A stretch of 64,000 nucleotides of DNA from Methanothrix soehngenii GP6. GTDB lineage: Archaea; Halobacteriota; Methanosarcinia; Methanotrichales; Methanotrichaceae. Shown here one piece after another: positions 8,516 through 18,033 of this stretch (position 1 is the first letter of the stretch; each line of letters starts with the position of its first letter). The stretch is taken from NCBI RefSeq assembly GCF_000204415.1, contig NC_015416.1, positions 1,736,001 through 1,800,000 of the forward strand, written 5' to 3'. The notes beneath the pieces were generated by a model. It saw nothing but the letters and a program-made list of their open reading frames with translations. It made no database searches and was not told the origin of the DNA. A program made the position numbers and the translations under genes.

Positions 8516-9625
8516 TCATTCTTCCCTATATCCCAGCTCTTTTGCCTTGGCAAAGGCGGAATCTGACTCTTCTGTTCGATTAAGTGCCTTCAGGGTTTCA
8601 CCTTTGAAATGCCAAATAAGTGCCTCTTGCGGATCAATTTCAATAGCCTTGTTGAAGGCTTCAAGGGCCTCTTCGTACCTGCTAAGGCCATAAAAGGCAG
8701 CGCCCTTGTTATTCCAGAGTATCGCATCTTTTGGATCTAGCTCAATGGCTCTTCCATATGCCTTGACCGCTTCGTCATGCTTTCCAAGATCCGCCAGTGC
8801 ATTTCCTTTGCAATTCCAGGAGCTTGGATCTTTAGAATTTATCGATATTGCTTTATTATAAGCCTGGATAGCTTCCTCTTTCTTGCCTAGGCCAGATAAA
8901 GCCCATCCCTTATTATTCCATGCAATAGCGAACTTAGGTCTTATTGCTATGGCCCGATCATAGGCTTGAATGGCTTCATCATGCTTTCCCGAATTGTCTA
9001 GAGCTATTCCCTTGCCATTCCAAGCATCAGCGGATCTGGGATTTATATCGATGGCATTATTAAAAGCGATTATGGCTTCATCAAACCTATCCAATCTATT
9101 TAGAGCATATCCTTTTTCATTCCATGCTTCAGCGGATTTGGGATATAGCTCTGTGGCTTTATCAAAGCAGGAGATGGCCTCATCAGACTTCATCAGCTCT
9201 AATAAGGCAGCTCCTTTATTCACCCATGCCAATTTGTTCTTGGGATCTTTTCCTATGGCATTATCATAGCATGAAATGGCTTCATCAAATTTTCCTTGAT
9301 CATATAGATCATCCCCTTTCTTGAGCCATTTACTTGCTTCGCGAGATTTCGGGATTCTCATTCTTGGTTCATCGGAATCCTTGAAATCAACAACACTCTG
9401 CGCTTTCTCTGAAGGGGCAACTGAGAATCCAAGCTCCTCTACATTAATGTGGCTTATTCTATCCGTTATCTTGAGAGCAGACTCAAATCGAGTATCATAG
9501 CCTCTGCTTATCACAAGCCCTTTGACGGGAACACTCTTGGCAATCCTTTCTTGCACCCACCCCATATAATTCGAGATTTGCCCGAATGTATTTTGGCTAG
9601 CTCTGACATTTTTTAGCTCTATCAC
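8516..9625 (-). CDS. Downstream part of a split EVE/NucS-like nuclease/TPR protein
   Basis: 369 codons from a GTG at 9625. Residues 1-68 are the second half of a NucS/DUF91-like PD-(D/E)XK domain: IELK at the very start holds the catalytic E-x-K, followed by GQISNYMGWV and PVKGLVIS. After a linker come eight 34-residue tetratricopeptide repeats (about 97-369) with the W-N-x-K-G...A pattern. The Asp and first strands of the nuclease are in the preceding ORF, so this frame alone cannot be a working nuclease. The GTG overlaps the upstream stop as GTGA. See the heptamer at 9634-9640. Confidence 0.8.
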   Translation of the reverse strand: MIELKNVRASQNTFGQISNYMGWVQERIAKSVPVKGLVISRGYDTRFESALKITDRISHINVEELGFSVAPSEKAQSVVDFKDSDEPRMRIPKSREASKWLKKGDDLYDQGKFDEAISCYDNAIGKDPKNKLAWVNKGAALLELMKSDEAISCFDKATELYPKSAEAWNEKGYALNRLDRFDEAIIAFNNAIDINPRSADAWNGKGIALDNSGKHDEAIQAYDRAIAIRPKFAIAWNNKGWALSGLGKKEEAIQAYNKAISINSKDPSSWNCKGNALADLGKHDEAVKAYGRAIELDPKDAILWNNKGAAFYGLSRYEEALEAFNKAIEIDPQEALIWHFKGETLKALNRTEESDSAFAKAKELGYREE

Positions 9626-10311
9626 TGTAAATCGTTTTTTATCCGGTTATAACAGAGAAGATCAATTCGCCCGCCATTCCCTTTGCATATAAATTGCCTT
9701 ACGGTTTGATTTGAGATCGGGTCATTATATAATTCTAGATTATATTCAAACCTTTTTAGAATATCCAAATTAGCTACCAATGCATCTTCCAGATCTTTTT
9801 CCAATCCTATACTTTCCGCTATAGGCAGTCGTTGAGTATTCTCGATGAAATCTTTATATCCTGGATTATTTAAAGCAAGCAAATTATTAAGCTTGTTCCA
9901 GTATTCTAGCGATATTTTAAAATTGCTTCCTTGAAAACTGCATCGGAGAGGCCCCCACTCATCAAAATACGGATTCTGTCGCAGGTCCTTTGCATGAAGG
10001 GATTGCTCGAACTTATAGAGGACTTCGTAATCGCAGCCATAATCCCATCCCTTATCATTGTCATCTGCAATAGAATATGCATCGCTCTCTGCTTGAATCA
10101 AATAGCGGATGTCTTTTTTGGGTGATGTTCTCCATAAAAGAACAAGGTCACCCTCTTTGGTTGCTTTATTGCAGGTCCACCAGCCATCTGAGTCAGCCCC
10201 CAATGTGGGATCAAGATCTTCCCGATCGCAACCATCTTCATCCAGATAGTAATCAGGACGAGTCACCCAAAGCCAGTATTGGCGCTCGTTAGATTCTGAA
10301 ATGTCTAACAC
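9622..10311 (-). CDS. Upstream part of the split protein: EVE domain plus N-half of a NucS-like nuclease
   Basis: 229 codons from a GTG at 10311 (start uncertain). Residues 9-125 look like an EVE domain: YWLWVTRPDYY at the start, then KEGDLVLLWRTSPKKDIRYLIQAESDA. EVE domains relate to PUA/YTH folds and read modified bases in DNA or RNA. Residues 165-229 begin a NucS/DUF91-type PD-(D/E)XK fold (LEKDLEDALVANLDIL, GRIDLLCY with D217). The frame stops one strand before the E-x-K motif. It begins 34 bp after res, so it belongs to the restriction operon. Confidence 0.75.
   Translation of the reverse strand: MLDISESNERQYWLWVTRPDYYLDEDGCDREDLDPTLGADSDGWWTCNKATKEGDLVLLWRTSPKKDIRYLIQAESDAYSIADDNDKGWDYGCDYEVLYKFEQSLHAKDLRQNPYFDEWGPLRCSFQGSNFKISLEYWNKLNNLLALNNPGYKDFIENTQRLPIAESIGLEKDLEDALVANLDILKRFEYNLELYNDPISNQTVRQFICKGNGGRIDLLCYNRIKNDLQ
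9634..9640 (-). promoter_or_regulatory. Candidate -1 ribosomal frameshift heptamer A AAA AAC
   Basis: On the minus strand the EVE frame reads ATA AAA AAC GAT TTA CAG TGA. The AAA and AAC codons plus the preceding A form A_AAA_AAC, a classic X_XXY_YYZ slippery site in the correct phase. Slipping back one base gives K-N-R-F-T-V-I-E-L-K and enters the nuclease/TPR frame, making one protein of about 598 residues with an intact D...ExK core. I see no strong stem downstream. A plain one-base loss is the main alternative. Confidence 0.35.
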
Positions 10312-10345
10312 CCCTAAGATCCGAATTTCCTGATTGGAAGTTGCT

Positions 10346-13300
10346 TCATTCGATCGACCCTGATATCTGTATTAGTCCCTTTATCCAATCATCAATGGCC
10401 TCTTTTGCGGTATTCATGTCATCCAGCTCTTTTTCCTGATGGGCAATATACTCATTTCTGAAGGAATAAATTTTATCGATAGTATCCAATATATCCTTCT
10501 TCTCTGCACCCGCAAATTTGCTTTTGATCGCAGAGAAGATCCCACCGGGCGGAACCCGAGGGCTTTTTGCATACTCCAGACACCATTTCAATAGCCCTAT
10601 GGGCATTATCCCATCGTTCTCCAGAAGAGTCCGGCGCAAGTTGAACGCTTGCCTCTTATGAAAGCTCTCGTCTCTTGGATGCAGGACGCTCAAATCAGGC
10701 TCAAAGAACCTCTGCCTCTTATTGGGATCATCGGGAATGGCACCTTTTAGAGTTGAGATAATGTATCCTTTGGCGGCTTCATCCACTGCTCCCAGAAGCG
10801 GAGCGAAGACCGGAGAATAGGAGACTCCTGTCTTGTTCTCCAAGAATTTGAAGAGGGCTATCGCCTCCTGAACGCCCTTTCTCGCTTTCAAGGGCAGGCG
10901 ATCGAAATCCTCATCGCTAATGAATTCATCCAGTGCTATCTTCTCCAGGTTGCCCTTCTCCAGGCTCAAGGGAGCTTCTATCTTCTCCCGGATGAGGTTC
11001 TGCTTGGCTGGTTCGCATAAGGAAAACAGTATCTCAACCTTATTATCATCGATCTGGGAGAAGGTCTCCTGGGGAACATAGAGGTACTCCCATTTGATTC
11101 CGCTATCTGAGGCGGCCTGACACCAGGCCATCGCCGCCCGGATCTTGAGGGGAACGTCTATGTCCACCCTTCCCTTGGTCTCAAGCATGACATAGCTGCC
11201 TCTATCGTTCAGGATTATGAAATCAGGAGTATAATGAGCCAGCCTGCCGGTATGGGTCTGATAATCGATCCTGATCGCCTCCGGCCCGGCATTTCTGAAG
11301 AAGGCCTTGACATCGGGAGCCCGGTCTAAGAACAGGGCCATATCCCTCTCGAAGGCGTTGGTACATGGAACCAGGTTGAAGACGGTCTTGGTGGCCTCAA
11401 TGGTGGGATGGCGCTCGGAGTGGTTGGCCTGGTAGGGCTTCCATTGAACCACCGATCTGCCGCTGCCAATTGCTCTCTCCTCCAGTTTGATGGTGCTCTT
11501 GCTCAGGATGAGTGGCACGAATACGCCCCGAATATGCTCCCTGACATCGTGATCCGCCAGGCGGTTGATCAGGCGCTGGTCGAAGAGGGACACTCTCTCC
11601 CCAAAGAGCATGTCAGTCAGGAATATCTCCAGCAGGGGGGCGAGAGAGGAGTGAAGACCATGCAGGCCGGTGATATGCTCCAGCTCGCTGCGGTAGAAGG
11701 ATATGGCTCCCACTCCGCTCTCCAGCAGGGGGAGCTTGATGTTCATCTCCTCCACGATTTCATTGGTGATGAGCGTTCTTCCTTCGTAGTGGATCTCGTC
11801 GGAGGACTGCTCTTTGAGCTTTAAATGTTTAAGGGCTGAGAACTGCTTCTTCACATCCTCAATGGTCAGCCCTTCCAGCTTGGGAATGCGGGTGTAGGCG
11901 GGGGAGATGGAAGGGACGAGCATATCCAGTTGATTTAGGTCCTTGTGCTCACCATCGGGAAAGATGCTCACAGTGATCTTGGGAATTTTATCAGGACCTA
12001 CAATCGTTGGATAAACGCCTTCTTCGCCCAACTGGTCTTGATACAATTCAACGAATTTCCAATGTTCTATGACGGTTAAGATCTCATGAGGGCCGCCGGG
12101 GTAGGTCATGCGCCGCAGACCCCGGCCCAGGGTCTGCTCAGGAAGGATGTTGGCATCAGAAGTAAATGGTCGGAGGGGAACAATGGTGGTAACGTTTCGG
12201 ACGTCCCAGCCCTCCCTGAGCATCAGGACGGATACGATGCATTGATAGGGGCTGGTTCCCTGGTCAAGTTCGCGGGAGAGTTTTCTTAATTCCCTCAGAT
12301 CCTCGTCTTTGATATCCTTCTCGCTTTCCTCGAATACCGGTATACCGCTCTTCTTTCCGCCCATCCATTTGATCTTGCCTTTGAGGCGGGTGTGGAGGTT
12401 TATGGTCCGGCCATTAAGCTCTGAATACAATGAGGAGCTATTCAATTCCCGGGCGATCTGATCTGCGGCCTCGGTATTCTCAGCCATGATGAAGAGCAAC
12501 GCCTTCTTGCCGCTCTTCTCCCATTCCTCTCTGGAGAGAAGCCAGCGCTTGTATCCGATCATCAGGTGCTGCTGGAATCGGTCTGCCGCATTCTCGCTGG
12601 GGCGCTCCACCAGCCCCTCGCCCCGCCCTATAACCGGGATCTTGACTATGCCCGCGTCCACTGCTTCGCCCAGGGGGGTATCGCAGATCACATGCTGGAA
12701 GATTCTGCCGTGGTTGTCCTTGGGAGTGGCGGAGAAGTCCAGCTGGGAGACGATCTCTCCTCCGGTTCGATCATGGATGGTCTGGTGGACATATTCAATG
12801 GCATCATTCCAGGCACTGTCCGGGTCCCAGAGATGATGGGCCTCATCGTTCAGGACCATAATTTTACGGTGGGAGGTCACCCGCTCCCTCAATGCCTCTC
12901 CGGTATCAAGGGCTCTGGACCTGGAGACGGCAGGGCCTAGCCAGTCGTGGCTTTCCATCAGGCTCTTTGACCTGCGTTTTGAGGTGTCATAGAGGCGGTG
13001 AATGTTGGTCAGGTAGATCCTGCCCCCGGTGGCAGCTCCGCTGGCCTCGTCCTGGAGGACAACGGAGATGTTCCAGTCCCCTCTCCAGGCTTCGGGGATG
13101 AGTGGGTCTGCTTCGAAGACCTTGCCGTCCCCGAAGTCCTCCTTGAGTCGCTCGAAGACGGTGATATTGGGGGCGATGATGAGAAAGTCCCTGGCCAGAA
13201 TAGAGTCCTCCTCTCGCAGGGAGTGAAAGTAGCTCCAGACTATGGCCAGGCTCATCACTTTGGTCTTGCCCGAGCCGGTGGCCATCTTGAAGGCGTATTT

Positions 13301-13780
13301 GGGCCAGCGGTCGTCGTCGGGATTCACACCCAGGGCGGTGTCGTAGGAGTCTTCCCCCAGAAATTCGGCGGTGATGGTGGAGAGGGTGCGAATGCCCCGC
13401 ACTTCGTAGAGGTAGATGAATGTCTCTATGGCTTCTCTTTGGCAGAAGTAGTAGCGGAATGGGATCTGCTGCCCATCATTCTCTTTTAGGTGCTCTTCGC
13501 CAAACCAGAAATGGAGCAGGTCTCTGGTGGTCTGGGATGCGCCGGGATAGTCGCTATCTCGCCAGTCTTTAACGAAGCGGCGCAGGTTCTGAGCTATGGG
13601 GATATATGAGGGACGGCGGCCTGATATGATCTGGGCGGGATCGCCCTTCCCTTCGCCTGGGGCGCGATATCTGCAGGGCTCTTCAAATGTCTGGTAGAGA
13701 GGTTCCAGGGCGGCCAGATTGACCACCGGGCTGGCACCGTTGCTCCGGGCGGTGCCTCTGCTCTCATCGGCTTCAGTCAT
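10346..13780 (-). CDS. res: Type III-like restriction enzyme Res subunit (SF2 helicase/nuclease)
   Basis: 1144 residues. The helicase core has motif I MATGSGKT (166-173), motif II DEAHH (312-316), motif III SATP, and motif VI with [12 protein letters not shown]-(D/E)XK nuclease site sits near residues 849-866 (TPDFII...LETKGR). The C-terminal 250 residues are helical and end in a coiled-coil-like [10 protein letters not shown] segment. Res subunits translocate or switch on DNA using ATP and cut when Mod meets unmodified sites. Its ATG overlaps the mod stop by 8 bp, so Mod and Res are coupled. Confidence 0.92.
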   Translation of the reverse strand: MTEADESRGTARSNGASPVVNLAALEPLYQTFEEPCRYRAPGEGKGDPAQIISGRRPSYIPIAQNLRRFVKDWRDSDYPGASQTTRDLLHFWFGEEHLKENDGQQIPFRYYFCQREAIETFIYLYEVRGIRTLSTITAEFLGEDSYDTALGVNPDDDRWPKYAFKMATGSGKTKVMSLAIVWSYFHSLREEDSILARDFLIIAPNITVFERLKEDFGDGKVFEADPLIPEAWRGDWNISVVLQDEASGAATGGRIYLTNIHRLYDTSKRRSKSLMESHDWLGPAVSRSRALDTGEALRERVTSHRKIMVLNDEAHHLWDPDSAWNDAIEYVHQTIHDRTGGEIVSQLDFSATPKDNHGRIFQHVICDTPLGEAVDAGIVKIPVIGRGEGLVERPSENAADRFQQHLMIGYKRWLLSREEWEKSGKKALLFIMAENTEAADQIARELNSSSLYSELNGRTINLHTRLKGKIKWMGGKKSGIPVFEESEKDIKDEDLRELRKLSRELDQGTSPYQCIVSVLMLREGWDVRNVTTIVPLRPFTSDANILPEQTLGRGLRRMTYPGGPHEILTVIEHWKFVELYQDQLGEEGVYPTIVGPDKIPKITVSIFPDGEHKDLNQLDMLVPSISPAYTRIPKLEGLTIEDVKKQFSALKHLKLKEQSSDEIHYEGRTLITNEIVEEMNIKLPLLESGVGAISFYRSELEHITGLHGLHSSLAPLLEIFLTDMLFGERVSLFDQRLINRLADHDVREHIRGVFVPLILSKSTIKLEERAIGSGRSVVQWKPYQANHSERHPTIEATKTVFNLVPCTNAFERDMALFLDRAPDVKAFFRNAGPEAIRIDYQTHTGRLAHYTPDFIILNDRGSYVMLETKGRVDIDVPLKIRAAMAWCQAASDSGIKWEYLYVPQETFSQIDDNKVEILFSLCEPAKQNLIREKIEAPLSLEKGNLEKIALDEFISDEDFDRLPLKARKGVQEAIALFKFLENKTGVSYSPVFAPLLGAVDEAAKGYIISTLKGAIPDDPNKRQRFFEPDLSVLHPRDESFHKRQAFNLRRTLLENDGIMPIGLLKWCLEYAKSPRVPPGGIFSAIKSKFAGAEKKDILDTIDKIYSFRNEYIAHQEKELDDMNTAKEAIDDWIKGLIQISGSIE

Positions 13781-15836
13781 AGCGGACCTCCACTACGGTG
13801 CTGGTATCGCAGCCGAAGATGTCGACCACCTTGATGCAGGCTTTGTAGACACCTTTGCCCGGATAGCCATCAAAGAAGGCATCGCTTGTGGTCTTGAGGC
13901 TGCGGTCCCTGCGGGTGCGGTAATCCTGCCACTGGTGCTCGAAGGGCTTGCCCTCCTGCCAGTTGAAGTCCACCGCCCAGAAGTCGATGAAGTCGAAGCC
14001 GTCCTTTGCCGCCCGATCCTTGAGAGCAGCCAGCTCCTTGCTGGGGACCTCCGCCAGGGAGGGAATGAACTTCTTGAGAATGATATCCACCTTCTTCTTC
14101 CCGGAGACCTTTTTGATTACCGGCTCGGCCTCCAGCACTGCCACCTCAAAGAAGGGTGGTGGAGCGGTCCGGTTCTTCTCCATGATCTCTCTGGGGATGG
14201 TGATCAGCCTGATCCGGACCTCTTCGGAGGCCTCGATCTCCTGGCAGACCATCCTCAGATCCATCTCGAACTCCCAGGCCAGGCAGTGGACCTCCTTGCC
14301 ACCTGCCTCGCGGGCGGCGCGAGCTACGGCCCTGACCTCTTCCCTGGTCAGGAGAGAGTCGATGCTGTCCACATAGACGAAGGCCCCGCCCTTTCTGCCG
14401 TGCAGCCATGCTGTCGGATTCGCCAGTGGATCGGCGCGGTAGAATCCCAAGACAACCCGACGGTGATCACGGTCGAAGCCCTGCAGGCGCTCTCTCTGCC
14501 ACCACTGCCGTTCATATCGGCCCAGGTTGTAGACGTCGAAGGCCCGGTAGGGCTGGCCATCCGCCTGGAGCCTGCGCTGAAGGTCGATCAGCCGCTTTCT
14601 GCTGGTGTGGATGGCGAAGCGGCCCAGGTCGCACATGATCCAGCGCCGGCCCAGCCGCTCCGCAACGGCACCGGTGGTGCCAGAGCCGCAGAAGAAGTCG
14701 GCGACCAGGTCGCCCTCTTTTGTTAGAGCCTCAATAATTCTTGAGACCAGCTTTTCTGGCTTTTGAGTTGGATAGCCTTGTGCCTCTTTGGAGTACCCCA
14801 ATGCATTGCCACTAATATCCGTCCAAATATTGGGTAATTGTGAACCTAATTCTTCCCGTTCCTGCAAATAATATTTTTCTCGAATAACATCTGTGAATAC
14901 GAGTCGGTTGTCATTTTCTAATTTGTGCATACGGCTTTCATTAAAACGCCAGCCCTTTTTTGGGCATGGCCATACTCTTCCACGATTATCTGTGTAATCA
15001 TAAGTTGTTTGGGGGCCTGGATTCGAAGTTTTGATTATGGGTTGTGTCGTATATGCACCACGTCCATCTCCATCATCTTTATTATATAATTTTCTCATTT
15101 CATCTGACAATTCACCACGAAAACCAAAGAACTGATAGGTATCTGACTTAGTGCACCAAATAATATAGTCAGAATTCTTGGGCAAATTACCCGAAACGGT
15201 TTTTCCAGCAGAAGTTCGCTGCCATACTATTTCATTTAGAAAATGTTCTTCTCCAAAAACTTCATGCAGCAATAACCGTATATAGACATTGACTCTCTGG
15301 TCACAGTGAACGAGGATGTGACCACTTTCAGCCAATAAATCATGCATCAATACCAATCGCTCGTATATCATATTGAGATATGAATCAGTGCCATTTCCCC
15401 ACATATCTCGATAGGCCACCATTTCTAGGAGTGATTGGTCTTTTTCTGCAACATCATCAAAATCACCCAAAGGCACCTGCATCGTAAAGTCCGCCCCCAC
15501 ATCGAAGGGCGGATCGATGTAGATCAGGTCGATCTTGCCCCGGAAGTCCTTCAGGAGCGAGGCCATCACCAGCTTGTTATCGCCCCAGATGAGCATGTTT
15601 CGAAAGTCATACTGCCGGGTGGTCTTCAGCTCTCCCAGGGTGGTCTGACCCCCGGCCAGGGCCTCGCTCCTGGGCATGTCCACGGTCTCAATCTTCTGCA
15701 TGGGCATGGCACTGCCTGCAACGTCCACCGGGCGGCGAAGACCGTACTCATCATACTTGCCGTCCCAGACCAGCTCGGTCTTCCTCCCACAGAGCGGATG
15801 GAGGTTGTCAGGCCCCCGGCGGACGGGCTCAGTCAA
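13773..15836 (-). CDS. mod: Type III-like site-specific DNA methyltransferase Mod (beta-class adenine-N6)
   Basis: 687 residues from a TTG at 15836 with GGGAGG 9 bases upstream. Motif IV DPPF (108-111) precedes motif [11 protein letters not shown] (about 378), the beta-class order used by Type III Mod proteins; the target-recognition part lies between them. That middle part (about 14720-15480) is clearly AT-richer than the GC-rich ends, suggesting an exchanged recognition domain. The C-terminal 200 residues probably contact Res. The first ~80 codons and the upstream region are copied again at 16.8-17.1 kb. Confidence 0.9.
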   Translation of the reverse strand: MTEPVRRGPDNLHPLCGRKTELVWDGKYDEYGLRRPVDVAGSAMPMQKIETVDMPRSEALAGGQTTLGELKTTRQYDFRNMLIWGDNKLVMASLLKDFRGKIDLIYIDPPFDVGADFTMQVPLGDFDDVAEKDQSLLEMVAYRDMWGNGTDSYLNMIYERLVLMHDLLAESGHILVHCDQRVNVYIRLLLHEVFGEEHFLNEIVWQRTSAGKTVSGNLPKNSDYIIWCTKSDTYQFFGFRGELSDEMRKLYNKDDGDGRGAYTTQPIIKTSNPGPQTTYDYTDNRGRVWPCPKKGWRFNESRMHKLENDNRLVFTDVIREKYYLQEREELGSQLPNIWTDISGNALGYSKEAQGYPTQKPEKLVSRIIEALTKEGDLVADFFCGSGTTGAVAERLGRRWIMCDLGRFAIHTSRKRLIDLQRRLQADGQPYRAFDVYNLGRYERQWWQRERLQGFDRDHRRVVLGFYRADPLANPTAWLHGRKGGAFVYVDSIDSLLTREEVRAVARAAREAGGKEVHCLAWEFEMDLRMVCQEIEASEEVRIRLITIPREIMEKNRTAPPPFFEVAVLEAEPVIKKVSGKKKVDIILKKFIPSLAEVPSKELAALKDRAAKDGFDFIDFWAVDFNWQEGKPFEHQWQDYRTRRDRSLKTTSDAFFDGYPGKGVYKACIKVVDIFGCDTSTVVEVRYD

Positions 15837-15970
15837 GGCAGAAGGCCTCCCGGAGGGGAGCGATGACGGGAAATAACTGTGCAGCAGGCTTTGCAGACGT
15901 GGGGCAGATCGTCAATTATTATAATCCTCCTGGCGACGGCTTTGCCCTGGCGGACGAAAAAGCTTTTGCA
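15641..15970. repeat. Direct repeat copy 1 (mod 5' end plus upstream region)
   Basis: About 330 bp matching 16831-17160 at a constant offset of 1190 bp with roughly 20 mismatches; weaker similarity extends left to about 15595. It includes the mod start, its ribosome site and about 130 bp upstream. A 36-codon ORF (15863-15973, plus strand) is a shortened version of the ORF in copy 2. The remaining gap to 16075 has no gene that I can identify. Confidence 0.9.
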
Positions 15971-16075
15971 TGAACGATATTCTGTACGAAAAGCATTTAT
16001 GCCCGAAGGGTATTATTTAATTAGTTACCCATTGGGATGTGCGCTTTGCGCATAGATGACCGATGGGAGTGATCT

Positions 16076-16702
16076 TTATACTTTTCCGAAGAGATAATCT
16101 CTAGCGATGATGAAATTGGGCTTGATTACGTCATAATACCTGCTATCGTTCTTCTCGAATTTCCTATATACGCTGCCACAGATGGAATCTGCACACTGTA
16201 TGCCTCTGCTGTTATGCGACCGCTCCCATTTAACGTAAAGCCTTCTGTCCTTGAGCAACGGATTGACTTTCATGGGAAGGTACCTGGCCAAATCCCGCTT
16301 TATTGCCCTATCAGTTGAGCGCTGATCAACATAAACAGTGATATGCTCCGCTGAGTATCCGCTCTTAACAAGATTTTCGATCAAATAAAATAACATTAAG
16401 TTATATATTAAGTTATTATCGGGATGGTTTTGGAATTCCTTATCGATTTTTTCCTTCTGAACATGGATATATCCAAACCTTCCTTTCAGCTCAGCCAGGC
16501 AAGTTAAGAACTCCATTTTTATTTCAGGACTCATATCATGAAAATGCAACTCTCTAGGTTCTTTTCCTTTAAGCCCTTTTATCTCAGACTTCATATTATC
16601 TACACAAAGTTTATAATTTTTGTTTGAGAAAAATGCAAAGCCGATAATGAAGTTTTGGGTAGTGCCAGCAACACCAGCTTCATCAATAAAAATGTGTAGC
16701 AT
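16076..16702 (-). CDS. DUF3800 domain protein
   Basis: 208 residues. The start FIDEAGVAG gives the family's IDE(S/A)G motif with acidic D7/E8; GIQCADSICGSVYRKFE near 168 matches the conserved Q-x-A-D...G C-terminal motif. DUF3800 is predicted to have an RNase H-like fold and is often found in defence islands and beside methyltransferases; no member's activity is firmly known. The gene is AT-rich and sits between two direct repeats of the mod 5' region, suggesting that it came in with a duplication. Confidence 0.85.
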   Translation of the reverse strand: MLHIFIDEAGVAGTTQNFIIGFAFFSNKNYKLCVDNMKSEIKGLKGKEPRELHFHDMSPEIKMEFLTCLAELKGRFGYIHVQKEKIDKEFQNHPDNNLIYNLMLFYLIENLVKSGYSAEHITVYVDQRSTDRAIKRDLARYLPMKVNPLLKDRRLYVKWERSHNSRGIQCADSICGSVYRKFEKNDSRYYDVIKPNFIIARDYLFGKV

Positions 16703-16783
16703 GCGCCTTTTGCCCCCAATTATGAATGCAGGCTAAATAGGCATCCGCTCAAACTGGAGAAAGCCTGGAGGATAAATCTGCAT

Positions 16784-17086
16784 CTATATCCTGAATATCG
16801 TTCTGCATGATGCTTTGCAGCTCCCCCAGGTGGTCTGGCCTCCGGCCAGGGCCTCGCTCCTGGGGATATTCACGGTCTCGATCTTCTGCATGGGCATGGC
16901 GCTGCCTGCAACGTCCACCGGGCGGCGAAGACCGTACTCATCATACTTGCCGTCCCAGACCAGCTCGGTCTTCCTCCCACAGAGCGGATGGGGGTTGTCA
17001 GGCCCCAAGCGGACGGGCTCAGTCAAGGCAGAAGGCCTCCCGGAGGGGAGCGATGACGGGAGATAACTGTGCAGCAGGCTTTGCAT
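16784..17086 (-). pseudogene. Duplicated 5' fragment of mod
   Basis: The frame reproduces about the first 75 residues of the Mod protein at high identity (TEPVRLGPDNPHPLCG..., [24 protein letters not shown]) and then loses similarity near the FRNM position. It ends without any catalytic motif. In this copy an ATG lies upstream at 17086 where copy 1 has CTG. It is a truncated duplicate, not a working methyltransferase. Confidence 0.85.
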
Positions 17087-17160
17087 GCGTGGGGCAGATC
17101 GTCAATTATTATAATCCTCCTGGCGACGGCTTTGTCCTGGCAGACGAAAAAGCTTTTGCA
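16831..17160. repeat. Direct repeat copy 2
   Basis: Partner of 15641-15970, same orientation. It runs up to ...AAAAGCTTTTGCA and then diverges, 38 bp before the Fic gene. The weaker left extension reaches about 16795. Recombination between the two copies would remove the DUF3800 gene and leave mod directly facing the Fic module, so one copy may show the ancestral mod/fic junction. Confidence 0.9.
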
Positions 17161-17202
17161 TTGGAAGCTTATTTAGCCTGCATCCCACAGTTAGGTATAT
17201 GA
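17053..17202 (+). CDS. Small ORF overlapping the Fic/Doc start; possible antitoxin
   Basis: 49 codons from ATG at 17053, ending ...ACIPQLGI with TGA overlapping the Fic ATG (ATGATG). The overlap and position are those of an antitoxin, but the sequence matches no antitoxin family that I know. Most of it lies inside the direct repeat, where it is antisense to the mod leader. The copy-1 version ends early. It may simply be the open strand of a promoter region. Confidence 0.3.
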   Translation: MTGDNCAAGFACVGQIVNYYNPPGDGFVLADEKAFALEAYLACIPQLGI

Positions 17203-17588
17203 TGGCCAAGCTAACCGCAATGATGGTTATCGAGATGCATGATTATCTCATAGAGACCGACGGCGGAGAACCTGGCATCCGTGATATAGGAACACTAGAA
17301 TATTTAGTCGATAGTATTAATCTTGAGGCGGAGCTTTTCAGAAAAGCTGCATGGGCGCTATATCTAGCAGATCGTCATCCTTTTTGGGACGGGCAGAAGA
17401 GGACAGCTTTCCAGCTTTCGGATTTCATATTAAGGGATGCTGGCTATCATATCCATGCAGAAGATGAAGAGATAATTCAAGCCTTAATCAAAATAGCGGA
17501 ATATAAATGCGATGTTGAGAAGATAGCAAGATGGGTTCGCAGGAAGGCCCGCCGGCTGGAAGGCGGCAGGCAGCTACATCTTGGATAG
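17199..17588 (+). CDS. Fic/Doc family protein (death-on-curing-like toxin)
   Basis: 129 residues with the Fic core motif HPFWDGQKRTA (H60 onward), matching HxFx(D/N)GNKRTA with Q for N. Its short length and all-helical makeup fit Doc, which inactivates EF-Tu-type factors by phosphorylation; other Fic proteins add AMP. Catalytic His and the anion-holding loop are intact. ATG codons at 17199 and 17202 are both possible. No Phd-like antitoxin is recognisable; the small ORFs on either side are candidates. Confidence 0.85.
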   Translation: MMAKLTAMMVIEMHDYLIETDGGEPGIRDIGTLEYLVDSINLEAELFRKAAWALYLADRHPFWDGQKRTAFQLSDFILRDAGYHIHAEDEEIIQALIKIAEYKCDVEKIARWVRRKARRLEGGRQLHLG

Positions 17589-17717
17589 CTTCTTTAGTAC
17601 CCGGCGATTGTGGTACGTGCTCTCTTTAAAGTGCTCACGCTGCTCAGGAGAAAATGACTTAAGCCTTTCGTCCACTAAATCCCGGTCGGCTTGTCGATGT
17701 CTCATCATCATGGCCAT
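17574..17717 (-). CDS. Small basic ORF convergent to the Fic gene
   Basis: 47 residues, MAMMMRHRQADRDLVDE at the start, then a charged helix with SPEQREHFKES and a basic end. It overlaps the last 15 bp of the Fic gene on the other strand. No family recognised. The start ATG is the first of several; the ribosome site is weak. Nothing else is visible in 17589-17812. Confidence 0.4.
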   Translation of the reverse strand: MAMMMRHRQADRDLVDERLKSFSPEQREHFKESTYHNRRVLKKLSKM

Positions 17718-17827
17718 AATATCCACTCATCTCGTAGGAGAGATATAGGTTTCGATGTGGCCTGCATCACACCGCCAGGGATATGATCAAACTTCAAATC
17801 CCTTAAGGGCGCATGAGGAATAGTGCT

Positions 17828-18033
17828 ATGTTCGCTGAGTATATCCAAGCGGCTTTATCAAAGGCAACTCATGAGATCATCGAAGACCAAGAGCTTTTCT
17901 ACGGCGAGATCACCGAACTTCGAGGAGTGTGGGCTACAGGAAAAACCCTGGAAGAATGTGGTGAGAACTTGAAGGGCGTCATCGAAGGCTGGATAGCCTT
18001 AAGACTGCGATTGGGTTTAGCCATACCTCCTAT
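17828..18033 (+). pseudogene. hicB-like antitoxin gene cut by an IS element
   Basis: From MFAEYIQAALSKA, with GAGGA 8 bases upstream (an ATG five codons earlier has no such site). The sequence ELFYGEITELRGVWATGKTLEECGENLK...VIEGWIALRLRLGLAIPPI is the partial RNase H-like fold of HicB. After PPI the frame enters the IS and ends at 18082 in foreign codons. Across the insertion the original frame reads on to N-G-Q-G-I-stop, so the gene had lost its C-terminal DNA-binding part, and most of hicA, before the insertion. Confidence 0.85.

Noticed and set aside
13719-14726. 335-codon plus-strand frame opposite mod/res
   Set aside because: Antisense to the Mod C-terminus; no domain and biased composition.
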